Notes: generated by a model not told the origin, from the sequence alone. DNA of 64,000 nucleotides from Lachnospira sp. UBA4346 (GCA_002394205.1 DGTC01000025.1:1-64000); one strand, 5' to 3'; shown: positions 43,564-52,914, counted from the first letter of the stretch. Numbers and translations: made by a program.

Positions 43564-44106
43564 TCACGAATTTTTTTCCATATAAATTGCTCCGTCTATA
43601 TCTTTCCAATAGAATTTATCTGAAAAAATCATATAGCTATGTGCAGAATTTTCTTTTGGTATTGAGACAGAACCAGGATTCAAATATGTATAATGTTCTT
43701 TCTCTTCAATCTTTGGAACATGTGTATGTCCACACAGCAGATATGCCCCTTCTGAAATCGCAGGCATATTTTTCTCATCTAACTTATGACCATGCACCAA
43801 TACAAACTCTGTATCATTCACATACAGACACGCCTGTTCACATAACACATTGAAATCTAACACCATCTGATCTACTTCTGTATCACAATTTCCTCTTACG
43901 CAGATAATCTTATCTTTCAGAGGATTCAGCATTGCAATTACTTCTTTCGGTGCATATTCTTTTGGCAAATCATTTCTTGGTCCATGATATAAAATATCTC
44001 CTAACAGCACCAACTTGTCCGGCTGTTCTTCCTCGAATCGTTCTAATAATTTTCTACAATAATATGCAGAACCATGAATGTCCGATGCAATCATTATCTT
44101 CTTCAT
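43564..44106 (-). CDS. YfcE/MJ0936-type metallophosphodiesterase
   Basis: 180 aa from the ATG at 44104-44106 (GGAGAC upstream). Calcineurin-like motifs: MIASDIHGSAYYC (Asp, His), LLGDILYHGP (Asp), VRGNCD (Asn), HGHKLDE, and CGHTHVPKIE. This single-domain type hydrolyses phosphodiesters in vitro; the physiological substrate is unknown. It lies between a zinc-ribbon membrane protein and an acidic membrane protein with no clear link. Confidence 0.9.
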   Translation of the reverse strand: MKKIMIASDIHGSAYYCRKLLERFEEEQPDKLVLLGDILYHGPRNDLPKEYAPKEVIAMLNPLKDKIICVRGNCDTEVDQMVLDFNVLCEQACLYVNDTEFVLVHGHKLDEKNMPAISEGAYLLCGHTHVPKIEEKEHYTYLNPGSVSIPKENSAHSYMIFSDKFYWKDIDGAIYMEKNS

Positions 44107-44241
44107 AGGATGTCTCCATTTCTGTACTTGATACGTGATATGAATATTTTCTATCAACTATCTGTTGATGATGCGTGATACGCTTCCCTCAACGCTGTGA
44201 TTGGGAATTTGAAAATATATCCAACTCACACCAATGTGCTA

Positions 44242-44889
44242 TTACTGAATTTCTTCAATATTTAATTCTTCCGCAGCTGCTTCGTCCACTTCTTTCTTCT
44301 CCTCTGCCTGCTCTTTTGAAATTTCAGATGCATCTTCCTCTAAAACATCCTCTTCTATTTCTGCATCATCTTCCACAACAAAGTCATCATCTGTAAAATC
44401 TTCAAAATCGTCGTCATCATCTACATAGAAATTTACCGGAATAATTTCTACATTACTGCATGTTGCCTTACCGATAATATATACTGTATGAACACCTTCT
44501 TCATCTACATTATCTACGAGATTCTTTACTCCACTAAATGTCTTTTCAATATCATCTGCAGCATTTACACCTTCCGGTAAGATAATTGTAAGCATACTGG
44601 CTGTACTTGTGAAATTAATGTAAACGTCCTTTTCAAATACAGCAAGTCCTAAATCGATGACTGCTTTTGCACCAACAGTTTTTACTTCACAACCTGTAAA
44701 TTCCTCATCTTCGATTTCTACAACCTTTTTTTCACAGATTGCATTGTACTTCTTAATTTCTGCATCAATACTGTCCTGTTCTTCCTGTGTAAACTTTTCT
44801 TTTACATTCTTATACTTATCATATCCTACTTTACCTGCTACTGCGAGTGCTCCTAAACCTGCTACTGTTTTTGCGAATTTTTTTGCCAT
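44242..44889 (-). CDS. acidic-tailed membrane-tethered protein of unknown function
   Basis: 215 aa. A short hydrophobic N-terminus (TVAGLGALAVAGKVGYDKY) could be one membrane span. A mixed beta domain follows (about residues 55-150, DVYINFTSTASMLTIILPEGV), in which one sees an LiaF-like feel but no firm match. The last 65 residues are extremely acidic (DDDDDFEDFTDDDF and Glu repeats) and would be disordered. Good ribosome site (GGAAGG). Unknown. Confidence 0.7.
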   Translation of the reverse strand: MAKKFAKTVAGLGALAVAGKVGYDKYKNVKEKFTQEEQDSIDAEIKKYNAICEKKVVEIEDEEFTGCEVKTVGAKAVIDLGLAVFEKDVYINFTSTASMLTIILPEGVNAADDIEKTFSGVKNLVDNVDEEGVHTVYIIGKATCSNVEIIPVNFYVDDDDDFEDFTDDDFVVEDDAEIEEDVLEEDASEISKEQAEEKKEVDEAAAEELNIEEIQ

Positions 44890-44984
44890 ATCTTCTCTTT
44901 CCTTCCTGCAATTCTAAATTGCACACATAATATTATTGTATTCACAACGTTCTCGTTCTATTCTCATCTTTTGTCTTATTTCAA

Positions 44985-45641
44985 CTATTGCTGTGCTTTG
45001 CCTGCTTCTTCTGCCTGTGCCTGCTCTTTTGCAAACACGCATCCGCAATAATTCTGACGATATAAATGATATTCTTTTGACAATTCAATCGAATGTTTAT
45101 AGCCTTCTTTTTTCTTAAAATCAGATAATAAATACGTTGTACCTGTCTCCTCTGCACATTTAAGGCCTATCTGATTCAGCTTCACACTATTCTTTAACGG
45201 ACTAATCGTAAGCGTTGTCGTAAAATAATCGAAGCCTTTCTCGGCTGCCAACTGTGCAGTCTTGCGCAATCGCAATTCATAACACAGAAAGCAACGCTCT
45301 CCACCCTCTTTACAATGTTCATATCCTTTTACCGTCTGGTAATATGTTGCTGTATCATAATCTCCTTCAATAAACGAAACCGGATACTTCGCAGGATACT
45401 CCTCGATGAAACGCTTCTGTTCTATGACACGTTTACGATACTCCTCTTCATAAGAGATATTTGGATTATAATAAAATACCGTAATCTTAAAATAATCTGA
45501 CAGGTATGCAATCACATGACTGCTGCAGGGTGCACAGCAACTATGTAATAAGAGTGTCGGAACCTCTCCTTTTTTCTGAAAATCTGCTATTTTTTTATCT
45601 AATTCTTTCTGAAAATTCCGCTGTTCAAATGGAATTGCCAT
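44985..45641 (-). CDS. queH: epoxyqueuosine reductase QueH
   Basis: Last step of queuosine synthesis, reducing epoxyqueuosine in tRNA; the cobalamin-independent alternative to QueG. 218 aa from the ATG at 45639-45641; a TTG two codons earlier is possible. Conserved cysteines of the Fe-S/metal centre are visible: HSCCAPC near 34-39, GGERCFLCYELRL near 113-125, and YCGCVF near 198-203. It is followed by hisC only 8-14 bp upstream on the same strand, probably one transcript. Confidence 0.93.
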   Translation of the reverse strand: MAIPFEQRNFQKELDKKIADFQKKGEVPTLLLHSCCAPCSSHVIAYLSDYFKITVFYYNPNISYEEEYRKRVIEQKRFIEEYPAKYPVSFIEGDYDTATYYQTVKGYEHCKEGGERCFLCYELRLRKTAQLAAEKGFDYFTTTLTISPLKNSVKLNQIGLKCAEETGTTYLLSDFKKKEGYKHSIELSKEYHLYRQNYCGCVFAKEQAQAEEAGKAQQ

Positions 45642-45655
45642 AAACAACTATCTCC

Positions 45656-46717
45656 TTATGCTCCTACAATTTCTGAAAGTGCTTCAAACAGCTTGTCCAT
45701 CTGCTCTTTCGTTCCAATTGTAATTCTTAAATAATTATCAATCAGTGGTTTCTTAAAATAACGTACATAAATATTCCGCTCTTTTAATGCTGTAAATATC
45801 TGCTCTGCCGGCACACTCTGATGTGTTGCAAAAATAAAGTTTGCCTTTGATTCCGGATAGGTAAATCCTAACTCTGTAAGACGTTTTGCACTGTATTCTC
45901 TTGTTTCGATAATCTTACCGATACATTCTTTGAAATATGCATCATCCTTAACTGCTTCTACGCCATACGCAAGAGAAGTGACATTCATTGTATAAGAATT
46001 GAATGAATATTTTACATCATTTAATGCCTTAATCAGTTTCTCATTACCAAATGCATAACCGATACGCATACCAGCCATTGAACGTGACTTAGAAAATGTC
46101 TGTACCACTAATACATTTTCATATTTATTGACAAAATCAATCGCTGACTGTCCGCCAAAATCGATATATGCCTCGTCAATAATCACAACAACATCCTGAT
46201 TATGCTTGATAATATCTTCTACCGCGCTCAATTCCATATATTTAGCTGTTGGAGCGTTCGGATTTGGGAAAATGACACCGCCATTTTCCTTATAATAATC
46301 CTCCGGAACAATCTCAAACTTATCATTCAACGCCGGTGTTTCATAAGGAATACGATACAAATCAGCCCACACACTATAGAATGAATAGGTGATATTAGGG
46401 AATAGAATCGGTTTATTTCCATTAAAGAATGTCATAAAACACATCGAAATAACATCATCAGAACCAACACCGACAAACACCTGATTGCAATTCATTCCAT
46501 AGTGATCTGCAATCACATTTACAAGGTCTGCCGCTTCTGGATCCGGGTACAGGCGCAGTCTGTCAAAATCCAATGCCTTTGCTGCTTCTACCGCCTTTGG
46601 TGTTGGCGGATATGGATTCTCATTGGTATTCAATTTAATCACATTCGCAGCCTTTGGCTGTTCTCCCGGTACATATGGTTCTACTGTTCTGATATTCTTC
46701 TCCCACTCTCTCATCAT
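45656..46717 (-). CDS. hisC: histidinol-phosphate aminotransferase HisC
   Basis: 353-aa class I/II PLP aminotransferase acting on imidazole acetol phosphate in histidine synthesis. LNTNENPYPPTPKA at the start, VGVGSDDVISMCF, FPNPNAPTAKYM, DEAYIDFGG, and the PLP lysine in FSKSRSMAGMRIGYAFG. No other his genes are near, so aromatic or other broad-range transamination is possible. Confidence 0.92.
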   Translation of the reverse strand: MMREWEKNIRTVEPYVPGEQPKAANVIKLNTNENPYPPTPKAVEAAKALDFDRLRLYPDPEAADLVNVIADHYGMNCNQVFVGVGSDDVISMCFMTFFNGNKPILFPNITYSFYSVWADLYRIPYETPALNDKFEIVPEDYYKENGGVIFPNPNAPTAKYMELSAVEDIIKHNQDVVVIIDEAYIDFGGQSAIDFVNKYENVLVVQTFSKSRSMAGMRIGYAFGNEKLIKALNDVKYSFNSYTMNVTSLAYGVEAVKDDAYFKECIGKIIETREYSAKRLTELGFTYPESKANFIFATHQSVPAEQIFTALKERNIYVRYFKKPLIDNYLRITIGTKEQMDKLFEALSEIVGA

Positions 46718-46977
46718 TCTTCCTGCCTCTCTTCAATATATCTGTGCTATGTACAAATTTAGTATGTGAAACATTTCACAATTCATATCCACACAGCTTC
46801 ACTATTATCATATGAATTTGAAAACTTATTTGCATATTATTATACTGAACTTTGCAAGGTTGTGCAAGCATCCAATTTTGTCTATATTATTTTCATAAAT
46901 ATTAAAACCAGTGTTTAAATTTGACATATTGAAACATAAAATGCATCTTTTGACACCCGAATCTAAATGAAATAAAA

Positions 46978-47049
46978 ATCCAGATTATAATCCGGTTCTT
47001 TCTACATCAGACATAATATCTGATAAATCCCCTAAATCATAATCTGGAT
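46978..47049 (-). terminator. large nested hairpin after the sugar operon and repeat copy A
   Basis: ATCCAGATTAT (46978-46988) pairs with ATAATCTGGAT (47039-47049). An inner ATCAGA/TCTGAT hairpin (about 47007-47025) sits in the loop, and T5 follows on the minus strand. It lies just past the repeat that follows the ROK stop, so it probably ends that transcript. Confidence 0.7.
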
Positions 47050-47055
47050 CTTATA

Positions 47056-47178
47056 TTATATATACTCGAAAACCCGTACTTCGTGCTTTTTCGCTACTTC
47101 GTAGCTTTGTTTTCTCGTTAATGGCTTGATAAAAACAAATGCCACCTTTCGGTGTCGCTTGCTTTTTTCTGCGCTCAT
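47056..47178 (-). repeat. structured TTC-loop repeat, copy A, containing an intact 40-aa ORF
   Basis: 123 bp starting with ATG one base after the ROK TAA stop and ending at a TAA. The ORF is 40 codons, strongly basic: it begins MSAEKSKRHRK and ends KKHEVRVFEYI. Hairpins (plus-strand reading): GCTAC-TTC-GTAGC, CACCT-TTC-GGTG and a weaker TAC-TTC-GTG, inside an outer GAAAAC/GTTTTC pair. An AGGAAG ribosome-like site lies in the ROK 3' end. The other copies are at 57076 and 56969. Confidence 0.85.
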
Positions 47179-47179
47179 T

Positions 47180-48355
47180 TTATGACACTTCCTGGATAAA
47201 TGCTCCTAAAAATGTCAGTGCTGCTCCTGCATCTGATTCTTCTACACCACATTCTGCCAGATGAAAATACGCCGCATCTGTATCAAATGCATATTTCTTA
47301 CGCAATATATCCCGAATCTTCTGTTCATATGGCTTTAAATACGGAGAGACAACACCGCCTATGACAATATTACAGTCATAAATTGTATACAAATTATTTA
47401 CACCTGTCGTAAAATCATCGATATACTGTGCAAAATAGGAACTACGTTGTGAATCGTGCTGTTCTAATTCTTCAAAAAACTGCTCCAACGAGATACCTAA
47501 TTCCGTTGAAAGACAACGTGCCGAAACATAAGCCTCAAAACACCCCTGTCTGCCACAAGTACACCGCTTTCCTTTGGGATAAATCGTCATATGTCCAAAC
47601 TCTCCATAGCGGTTATGCTCACCCTGCATAATTTTTTCATTGGTAATATAAGAACCTCCAACGCCTTCGCCAAGCATCAAATATAATTGATTCAATTCTT
47701 CCTTTGCAGTTATAATCTTATCAAACTTTTCCGCATCAATGCTCTGTACATCGGTACATTTTCTGTGATGCCAAAACTCTGCATAAGAATGTGCCTTTGC
47801 ATCATTCATAACAATACAATGATACGGAATACGTGCTGTAATTTTCTCTATTGAATAATTCTGCACATGCATCGTCGGTGCAGATACAATAATATTCTGC
47901 TGTGTGTCTAACACCCCCGGAATCGTTATTCCAACTCCCAGTATCGACGACGTTTTGATCCCATTTCTCATAACAACATCCGCAATCAAATCTGTCATTG
48001 TCTGTAAATATTTCTCATTATCACTAAAAGAAACACCTGACTGCACAGAACACAGAATCTCTCCCCGCAAATCCACCAATGCGACATGTATTCTATTTGC
48101 CAAAAGATTTACGGAAATCGCGCATTTCGCCTTCTTACGAACTGTAATTGCCTGTGCTTTCCTACCTCCCGTTGATGCGAAATTCCCAACAAATTCAATA
48201 AGTCCATCTTCAGCTAACATCTTTAAATTCTGATTAACTGTCGGCAATGACAAGCCTAAAATATCAGCAATTTCCTGTCTGGAAATCTTTCCTGCATAAT
48301 GAATCAAACGAAATACACGATTCTTATTATATTTTTTTACATCTGTTGTTATCAT
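47180..48355 (-). CDS. ROK-family transcriptional repressor
   Basis: 391 aa. N-terminal winged HTH (GKISRQEIADILGLSLPTVNQNLKML), then the ROK sugar-kinase-like fold with LGEGVGGSYITN and the zinc site GEFGHMTIYPKGKRCTCGRQGCFEAY. XylR/NagC-type regulators of this family sense a sugar or sugar phosphate. It is the last gene of the isomerase-kinase-aldolase operon, 15 bp after the transaldolase gene, so it probably controls that operon. Repeat copy A begins one base after its stop. Confidence 0.9.
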   Translation of the reverse strand: MITTDVKKYNKNRVFRLIHYAGKISRQEIADILGLSLPTVNQNLKMLAEDGLIEFVGNFASTGGRKAQAITVRKKAKCAISVNLLANRIHVALVDLRGEILCSVQSGVSFSDNEKYLQTMTDLIADVVMRNGIKTSSILGVGITIPGVLDTQQNIIVSAPTMHVQNYSIEKITARIPYHCIVMNDAKAHSYAEFWHHRKCTDVQSIDAEKFDKIITAKEELNQLYLMLGEGVGGSYITNEKIMQGEHNRYGEFGHMTIYPKGKRCTCGRQGCFEAYVSARCLSTELGISLEQFFEELEQHDSQRSSYFAQYIDDFTTGVNNLYTIYDCNIVIGGVVSPYLKPYEQKIRDILRKKYAFDTDAAYFHLAECGVEESDAGAALTFLGAFIQEVS

Positions 48356-48370
48356 GTTCTATCCTATATC

Positions 48371-49024
48371 CTATTCTCCAAATACTGCCTTATAATCATT
48401 CTGGAACTTCACGATTCCGGCATCTGTCAATGGATGATGTACCATCTGTTCAATAACTTTATATGGAACAGTTGCAATATCTGCACCTGCAATTGCGCAA
48501 TCTGTAATATGAATCGGATTGCGGACACTCGCACAGATAATCTCTGTATCTAAATCATAATTATCAAAAATCGCTACAATATCCTGAATTAACTGAATAC
48601 CCGGCTGTGAAATATCATCCAATCTTCCAAGGAACGGTGATACATAAGCTGCACCTGCTCTTGCTGCCAACAATGCCTGATTTGCTGAGAAAATCAATGT
48701 CACATTCACTGCAATTCCTTCCTGCGAAAGTACATGTGTTGCCTTTAAACCTTCTACTGTCATTGGAATCTTAACAACCATGTTTGGATGAATCTTTGCA
48801 ATTTCTCTGCCTTCTGCAATCATGCCCTCTGCATCTGTTGTGGTTGCCTTAACTTCCCCGCTGATTGGTCCGTCCACGATACTTGCGATTTCCTGAATAA
48901 CTTCATTGAAATCTCTGCCTTCCTTTGCAATCAAAGAAGGATTCGTTGTAACTCCACAGATTACCCCCATATCATTTGCTTTCTTAATGTCTTCTACATT
49001 TGCTGTGTCAATAAAAAATTTCAT
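48371..49024 (-). CDS. fsa: fructose-6-phosphate aldolase/transaldolase-like protein
   Basis: 217-aa short transaldolase. MKFFIDTANVEDIKKAND, GVTTNPSLIAKEGRDF, Schiff-base lysine in MVVKIPMT (near residue 86), NVTLIFSANQALLAARAGA. Members either cleave fructose-6-phosphate to dihydroxyacetone and GAP or act as transaldolase; sequence alone does not separate them. In this operon it would process the phosphorylated ketose made by the isomerase and kinase, or feed the pentose phosphate pathway. Confidence 0.9.
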   Translation of the reverse strand: MKFFIDTANVEDIKKANDMGVICGVTTNPSLIAKEGRDFNEVIQEIASIVDGPISGEVKATTTDAEGMIAEGREIAKIHPNMVVKIPMTVEGLKATHVLSQEGIAVNVTLIFSANQALLAARAGAAYVSPFLGRLDDISQPGIQLIQDIVAIFDNYDLDTEIICASVRNPIHITDCAIAGADIATVPYKVIEQMVHHPLTDAGIVKFQNDYKAVFGE

Positions 49025-49180
49025 AACTTTTTCTCCAATCTTAATTTATTAAGAACCGTTCAAATGCATTTGTTTTGCTTTAAACAGTCACTTTCATTGT
49101 TCATAACAATCCCCTTATCTTACTGTGTCTTATGTACAACTACTTCTTAATATGATACTACATTTTTGACATGTATGCCA

Positions 49181-50677
49181 CTATTCTTCATCATTCTGTG
49201 CAATTTCTGCAAATACATGTTTCAATGCCGGATATAACTTTCGGAATTGTTGATATTTTTTCTCATAACGATTTGCAATTGTTCTGTCCGGACGAATGGT
49301 TTCGATAATCTTACGGGACTGATTTGATGCATCTTCTACATTTTCAAATGCACCACATCCAACAGCTGCAAGCATCGCTGCGCCCAGTGCCGGACCTTCG
49401 TCCTGTTCTAATACGTCTACCTGAATATTTAAAACATTTGCAATAATCTGCCGCCACAATGGGCTTTTTGCACCACCACCGCAAATGGTTGTCCGTTCAA
49501 TTCGGATTCCCAATTCTCTGGCAACTTCCAAAGAATCACGAATTGCAAAAGCAACGCCTTCTAAAACTGCCTGCGTCATATCCGTTCTTGTGGTATCCAT
49601 CGTCATTCCGGTAAATGTACCTCTTGCAAATGCATCATTGTGCGGCGAACGCTCTCCCATAAGATATGGCAGATAAAATACGGAATTTCTTCCTAGCATC
49701 TGTTCTGTAATCTTCTCCTGTTCCTTTGCATATGCATGGTCCGGTATCTGAATGATGTCATCTAACCACCATTTGTTGCAGGAAGCTGCACTGAGCATGC
49801 ATCCCATCAGATGATATCCTCCGTCCGCATGCGCAAAAGCATGCAGTGCATTGTGGTCATCCACGCAGAATTCTTTACTGGAAATGAAAATCGTTCCACT
49901 CGTTCCAAGAGAAATATTACATCTTCCTTCTCCGACTGTTCCTGTTCCGATTGCTGCCGCTGCGTTATCTCCTGCACCAGCAATGACTTTGACAGATTCT
50001 AACAACCCTAATTCATGTGCCGCCTTCTGCGTCAGATTACCGACACATTCATAACTTTCAAAAACTTGTGCCAGACATTCTTTGCGAATTCCACAGATTG
50101 CTAACATTTCCTCTGACCATTTTCTTTTCTTGACATCAAATAGCAACATTCCGGATGCATCCGATACATCCGTGCAAAACACACCTGTCATGCGATATGC
50201 CAAATAATCTTTTGGCAGCATAATCTTGCAAATCCGCTTGAAATTCTCCGGTTCATTCTCTTTCATCCAAAGAATTTTAGGTGCTGTAAATCCTGCAAAT
50301 GCAATATTTGCCGTGTATTCTGTCAATTTATTTCTGCCGACTACTTCGTTTAAATATTCACATTCTTTAATTGTTCTTCCATCGTTCCAAAGAATTGCCG
50401 GTCGAATTACACGATCCTGTTCATCTAACACGACAAGTCCATGCATCTGTCCGCCAAAGCTGATTCCATGAATCTCATTTGCATCATATCCTGATACAAG
50501 TTCCTGAATTCCTACAACGGTCGCCTCATACCAGTCCTCCGGATTCTGTTCCGACCACCCCTGTTTTGGAAAGAAAATAGGATACTCTTTGGAAACCGTA
50601 CGAACAACCTTTCCTGCCTCATTCATCAACAATAATTTTACGGATGAAGTTCCTAAATCAACTCCTATATAATACAT
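49181..50677 (-). CDS. xylB: FGGY-family carbohydrate kinase, xylulokinase type
   Basis: 498 aa from the ATG at 50675-50677 (AAGGGG upstream). MYYIGVDLGTSSVKLLLMN phosphate loop, GISFGGQMHGLV and ILWNDGRT substrate segments, AGAGDNAAAAIGTG, NISLGTSGT, and GGGAKSPLWRQI near the C-terminus. Closest in pattern to D-xylulose kinases. The isomerase upstream is fucose/arabinose-type, not XylA, so the true substrate may be another ketose. Confidence 0.9.
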   Translation of the reverse strand: MYYIGVDLGTSSVKLLLMNEAGKVVRTVSKEYPIFFPKQGWSEQNPEDWYEATVVGIQELVSGYDANEIHGISFGGQMHGLVVLDEQDRVIRPAILWNDGRTIKECEYLNEVVGRNKLTEYTANIAFAGFTAPKILWMKENEPENFKRICKIMLPKDYLAYRMTGVFCTDVSDASGMLLFDVKKRKWSEEMLAICGIRKECLAQVFESYECVGNLTQKAAHELGLLESVKVIAGAGDNAAAAIGTGTVGEGRCNISLGTSGTIFISSKEFCVDDHNALHAFAHADGGYHLMGCMLSAASCNKWWLDDIIQIPDHAYAKEQEKITEQMLGRNSVFYLPYLMGERSPHNDAFARGTFTGMTMDTTRTDMTQAVLEGVAFAIRDSLEVARELGIRIERTTICGGGAKSPLWRQIIANVLNIQVDVLEQDEGPALGAAMLAAVGCGAFENVEDASNQSRKIIETIRPDRTIANRYEKKYQQFRKLYPALKHVFAEIAQNDEE

Positions 50678-50766
50678 TGTACATCCCCTTCTTGCGTTTG
50701 ATTGTAGTTGACATACCATTTGCACAACCACAAAACGAATTATTTGTCATACTTTTAACATTCTAA

Positions 50767-52236
50767 TTAGCAAAATGGATTTTCTGTCGGATATAACATA
50801 TTCTTTGGCTGATTAAATGCAATATCTTCCACTCCTAAATAACGGAATACATCAAATAACGCCTTGCCAAAATGTCCAAATGCGACTGCACCATGATGTG
50901 GATAATTCTTCTCAATCAATACATGACGATAAAATCTTCCCATCTCCGGAATTGCAAATATACCAATTGCACCAAACGAACGTGTCGCAACCGGAAGCAC
51001 TTCTCCCTGCGCAATATAAGCACGTAATTTCGCATCTGCTGTTGACTGCAAACGGAAGAAAGTAATATCTCCCGGTACAATATCTCCCTCTAATGTTCCA
51101 TTTGTTACTTCTTCCGGAAGGGAACGTGCCATAATCATCTGATTCTTCATCTCACAGAACGACAGCTTCGAAGATGCCGTATTTCCACAGTGGAATCCCA
51201 TAAATGTATCTTTTATTGTGTAATCATATTTTCCTGCAATATCTTCAGCATATAAATCCTGTGGTACAGAATTATTGATATCAAGCAATGTAACCGTATC
51301 TTCGCTGACAACTGTTCCGATATATTCACTTAATGCACCATAAATATCAACTTCGCAAGATACTGGAATTCCCTTCGCTGTTAATCTGGAATTCACATAA
51401 CATGGTACAAAACCAAACTGTGTCTGGAATGCAGGCCAGCATTTTCCTGCGATTGCAACATATTCTCTAGAACCTTTGTGTGCTTCTACCCAATCAAGCA
51501 GTGTCAATTCATACTGTGCAAGTTTTTCTAGGATTTCCGGCTTCTTATTGCCTGCACCCAATTCTTCTTCCATTTCCCTGACAACATCTGCAATTCGTGC
51601 ATCCCCTGCATGCTTATTGAAACTTTCAAACAAATCCAACTCTGAATTTTCTTCAATTTCAACATTCAAATTATATAATTGCTGAATTGGTGCATTACAA
51701 GCAATGAAATCCTGTGGTCTTGGGCCAAATGAAATAATCTTTAAATTATTTAATGCAATGATTGTCTTTGCAACCGGTACAAACTCATGAATCATATCCG
51801 CACATTCATCTGCTGTTCCAACCGGATATTCCGGAATATACGCACGAACTCCACGCAATTTTAAGTTATAGCTTGCATTTAACATCCCACAATATGCATC
51901 TCCACGTCCCTGTACAAGGTCATTTCCCGTCTCTTCTGCTGCTGCCACAAACATTACCGGACCGTTGAAATATTTTGCAAGTAATGTTTCACTGGATTCC
52001 GGTCCGAAATTGCCAAGATAAATAACCAATGCATTACATCCTGCTGCTTCTACATCTGCGAGTGCCTGCTTCATATGTAATTCATTTTCAATACAGACAG
52101 GACATTCATAAATCTGTCCATACTGTCTCTGGTAGCTCTCAGCTACTCTGTGTCTTCTTGTCTCTGAAAGTGTCATTGGAAAACAATCCCTGCTTACAGA
52201 TACAATTCCTAACTTTAACTCTGGTATATTATTCAT
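50767..52236 (-). CDS. L-fucose/L-arabinose isomerase-family protein
   Basis: 489 aa from the ATG at 52234-52236 (GGAGG 6 bases upstream). N-terminal Rossmann-like domain KLGIVSVSRDCFPMTLSE, ALVIYLGNFGPESSET; the middle ISFGPRPQDFI; C-terminal metal-site region VTLLDINNSVPQD, FMGFHCGNTASSK and HHGAVAFGHFGKALF. The family interconverts free aldoses and ketoses (fucose, arabinose and relatives). Substrate unknown. Downstream kinase and aldolase fit a complete catabolic route. Confidence 0.85.
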   Translation of the reverse strand: MNNIPELKLGIVSVSRDCFPMTLSETRRHRVAESYQRQYGQIYECPVCIENELHMKQALADVEAAGCNALVIYLGNFGPESSETLLAKYFNGPVMFVAAAEETGNDLVQGRGDAYCGMLNASYNLKLRGVRAYIPEYPVGTADECADMIHEFVPVAKTIIALNNLKIISFGPRPQDFIACNAPIQQLYNLNVEIEENSELDLFESFNKHAGDARIADVVREMEEELGAGNKKPEILEKLAQYELTLLDWVEAHKGSREYVAIAGKCWPAFQTQFGFVPCYVNSRLTAKGIPVSCEVDIYGALSEYIGTVVSEDTVTLLDINNSVPQDLYAEDIAGKYDYTIKDTFMGFHCGNTASSKLSFCEMKNQMIMARSLPEEVTNGTLEGDIVPGDITFFRLQSTADAKLRAYIAQGEVLPVATRSFGAIGIFAIPEMGRFYRHVLIEKNYPHHGAVAFGHFGKALFDVFRYLGVEDIAFNQPKNMLYPTENPFC

Positions 52237-52281
52237 CTCAAACCTCCAATTGATTGTTATTATTTTCACATTAATTTGCTG

Positions 52282-52914
52282 TCAGACTGTAAGATTCTCG
52301 CCGACAAGTCCGTTATACGCACCGGCAATCTGTGCTTCTTTGTGTGCAATCAGCCATTTATTCGTTGCAGCAAGCAGTATATCTTCACTACATTTGCCAT
52401 TTGTACAAATCTCATAATTCGTTCCCTTTGGCAAAACAACGGCACACTGAAATCCTGCACCGTCAATGCCGCATGGTGCATAATGCAATGTGGTTGCATA
52501 GATTTCCACCGCTGTATTCTTTGGCACAAGAAATGCTTCTACTTTGGCAGTGTCATAAGTGTATGCAACTGTTCCCTCTACATCGGCTGCCTGTATGTCC
52601 TGTTCGCAGCCAAGCAACAGAATCATATCTGTACCTGCGATATTGATTTCTGAACTTCTATGATACTCCAATCCATTTAACTTCTGGTTATGTCCATTGC
52701 AGAAGCCTATCTGTATCGGCATCCCACCATAGACACTCTGTTCTAACATTCCATATTCTTTGCTGCGTTCTAATCTAACATCTGACGGAACATAAATTAC
52801 ATCCTCTGGCACGGGTGTATCCTGCAGTGCTTCTAATAATGAATCAAATGTACAATCATTCAGTACACGCCCATATTTACGAAACGCTTCCTCTTCTACT
52901 GTATGAATCTTCAT
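52282..52914 (-). CDS. DUF4867 protein
   Basis: 210 aa, cupin-like beta-rich sequence (MPIQIGFCNGHNQKLNGLEYHRSSEINIAGTDMILLLG..., LVPKNTAVEIYATTLHYAPC). His and Glu residues are placed as possible metal ligands (EYHRSSE, LHYAPC). I recognise it as DUF4867 from memory. First gene of the sugar operon with its own strong promoter (52971-52999) and 45 bp ahead of the isomerase. It might act on the sugar as a mutarotase or epimerase, which is inference. Confidence 0.75.
   Translation of the reverse strand: MKIHTVEEEAFRKYGRVLNDCTFDSLLEALQDTPVPEDVIYVPSDVRLERSKEYGMLEQSVYGGMPIQIGFCNGHNQKLNGLEYHRSSEINIAGTDMILLLGCEQDIQAADVEGTVAYTYDTAKVEAFLVPKNTAVEIYATTLHYAPCGIDGAGFQCAVVLPKGTNYEICTNGKCSEDILLAATNKWLIAHKEAQIAGAYNGLVGENLTV

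Noticed and set aside
46718..46977. Small RNA or tRNA gene in the hisC upstream gap
   Set aside because: No cloverleaf, promoter-terminator pair or known RNA consensus; AT-rich sequence only, probably holding the hisC promoter.
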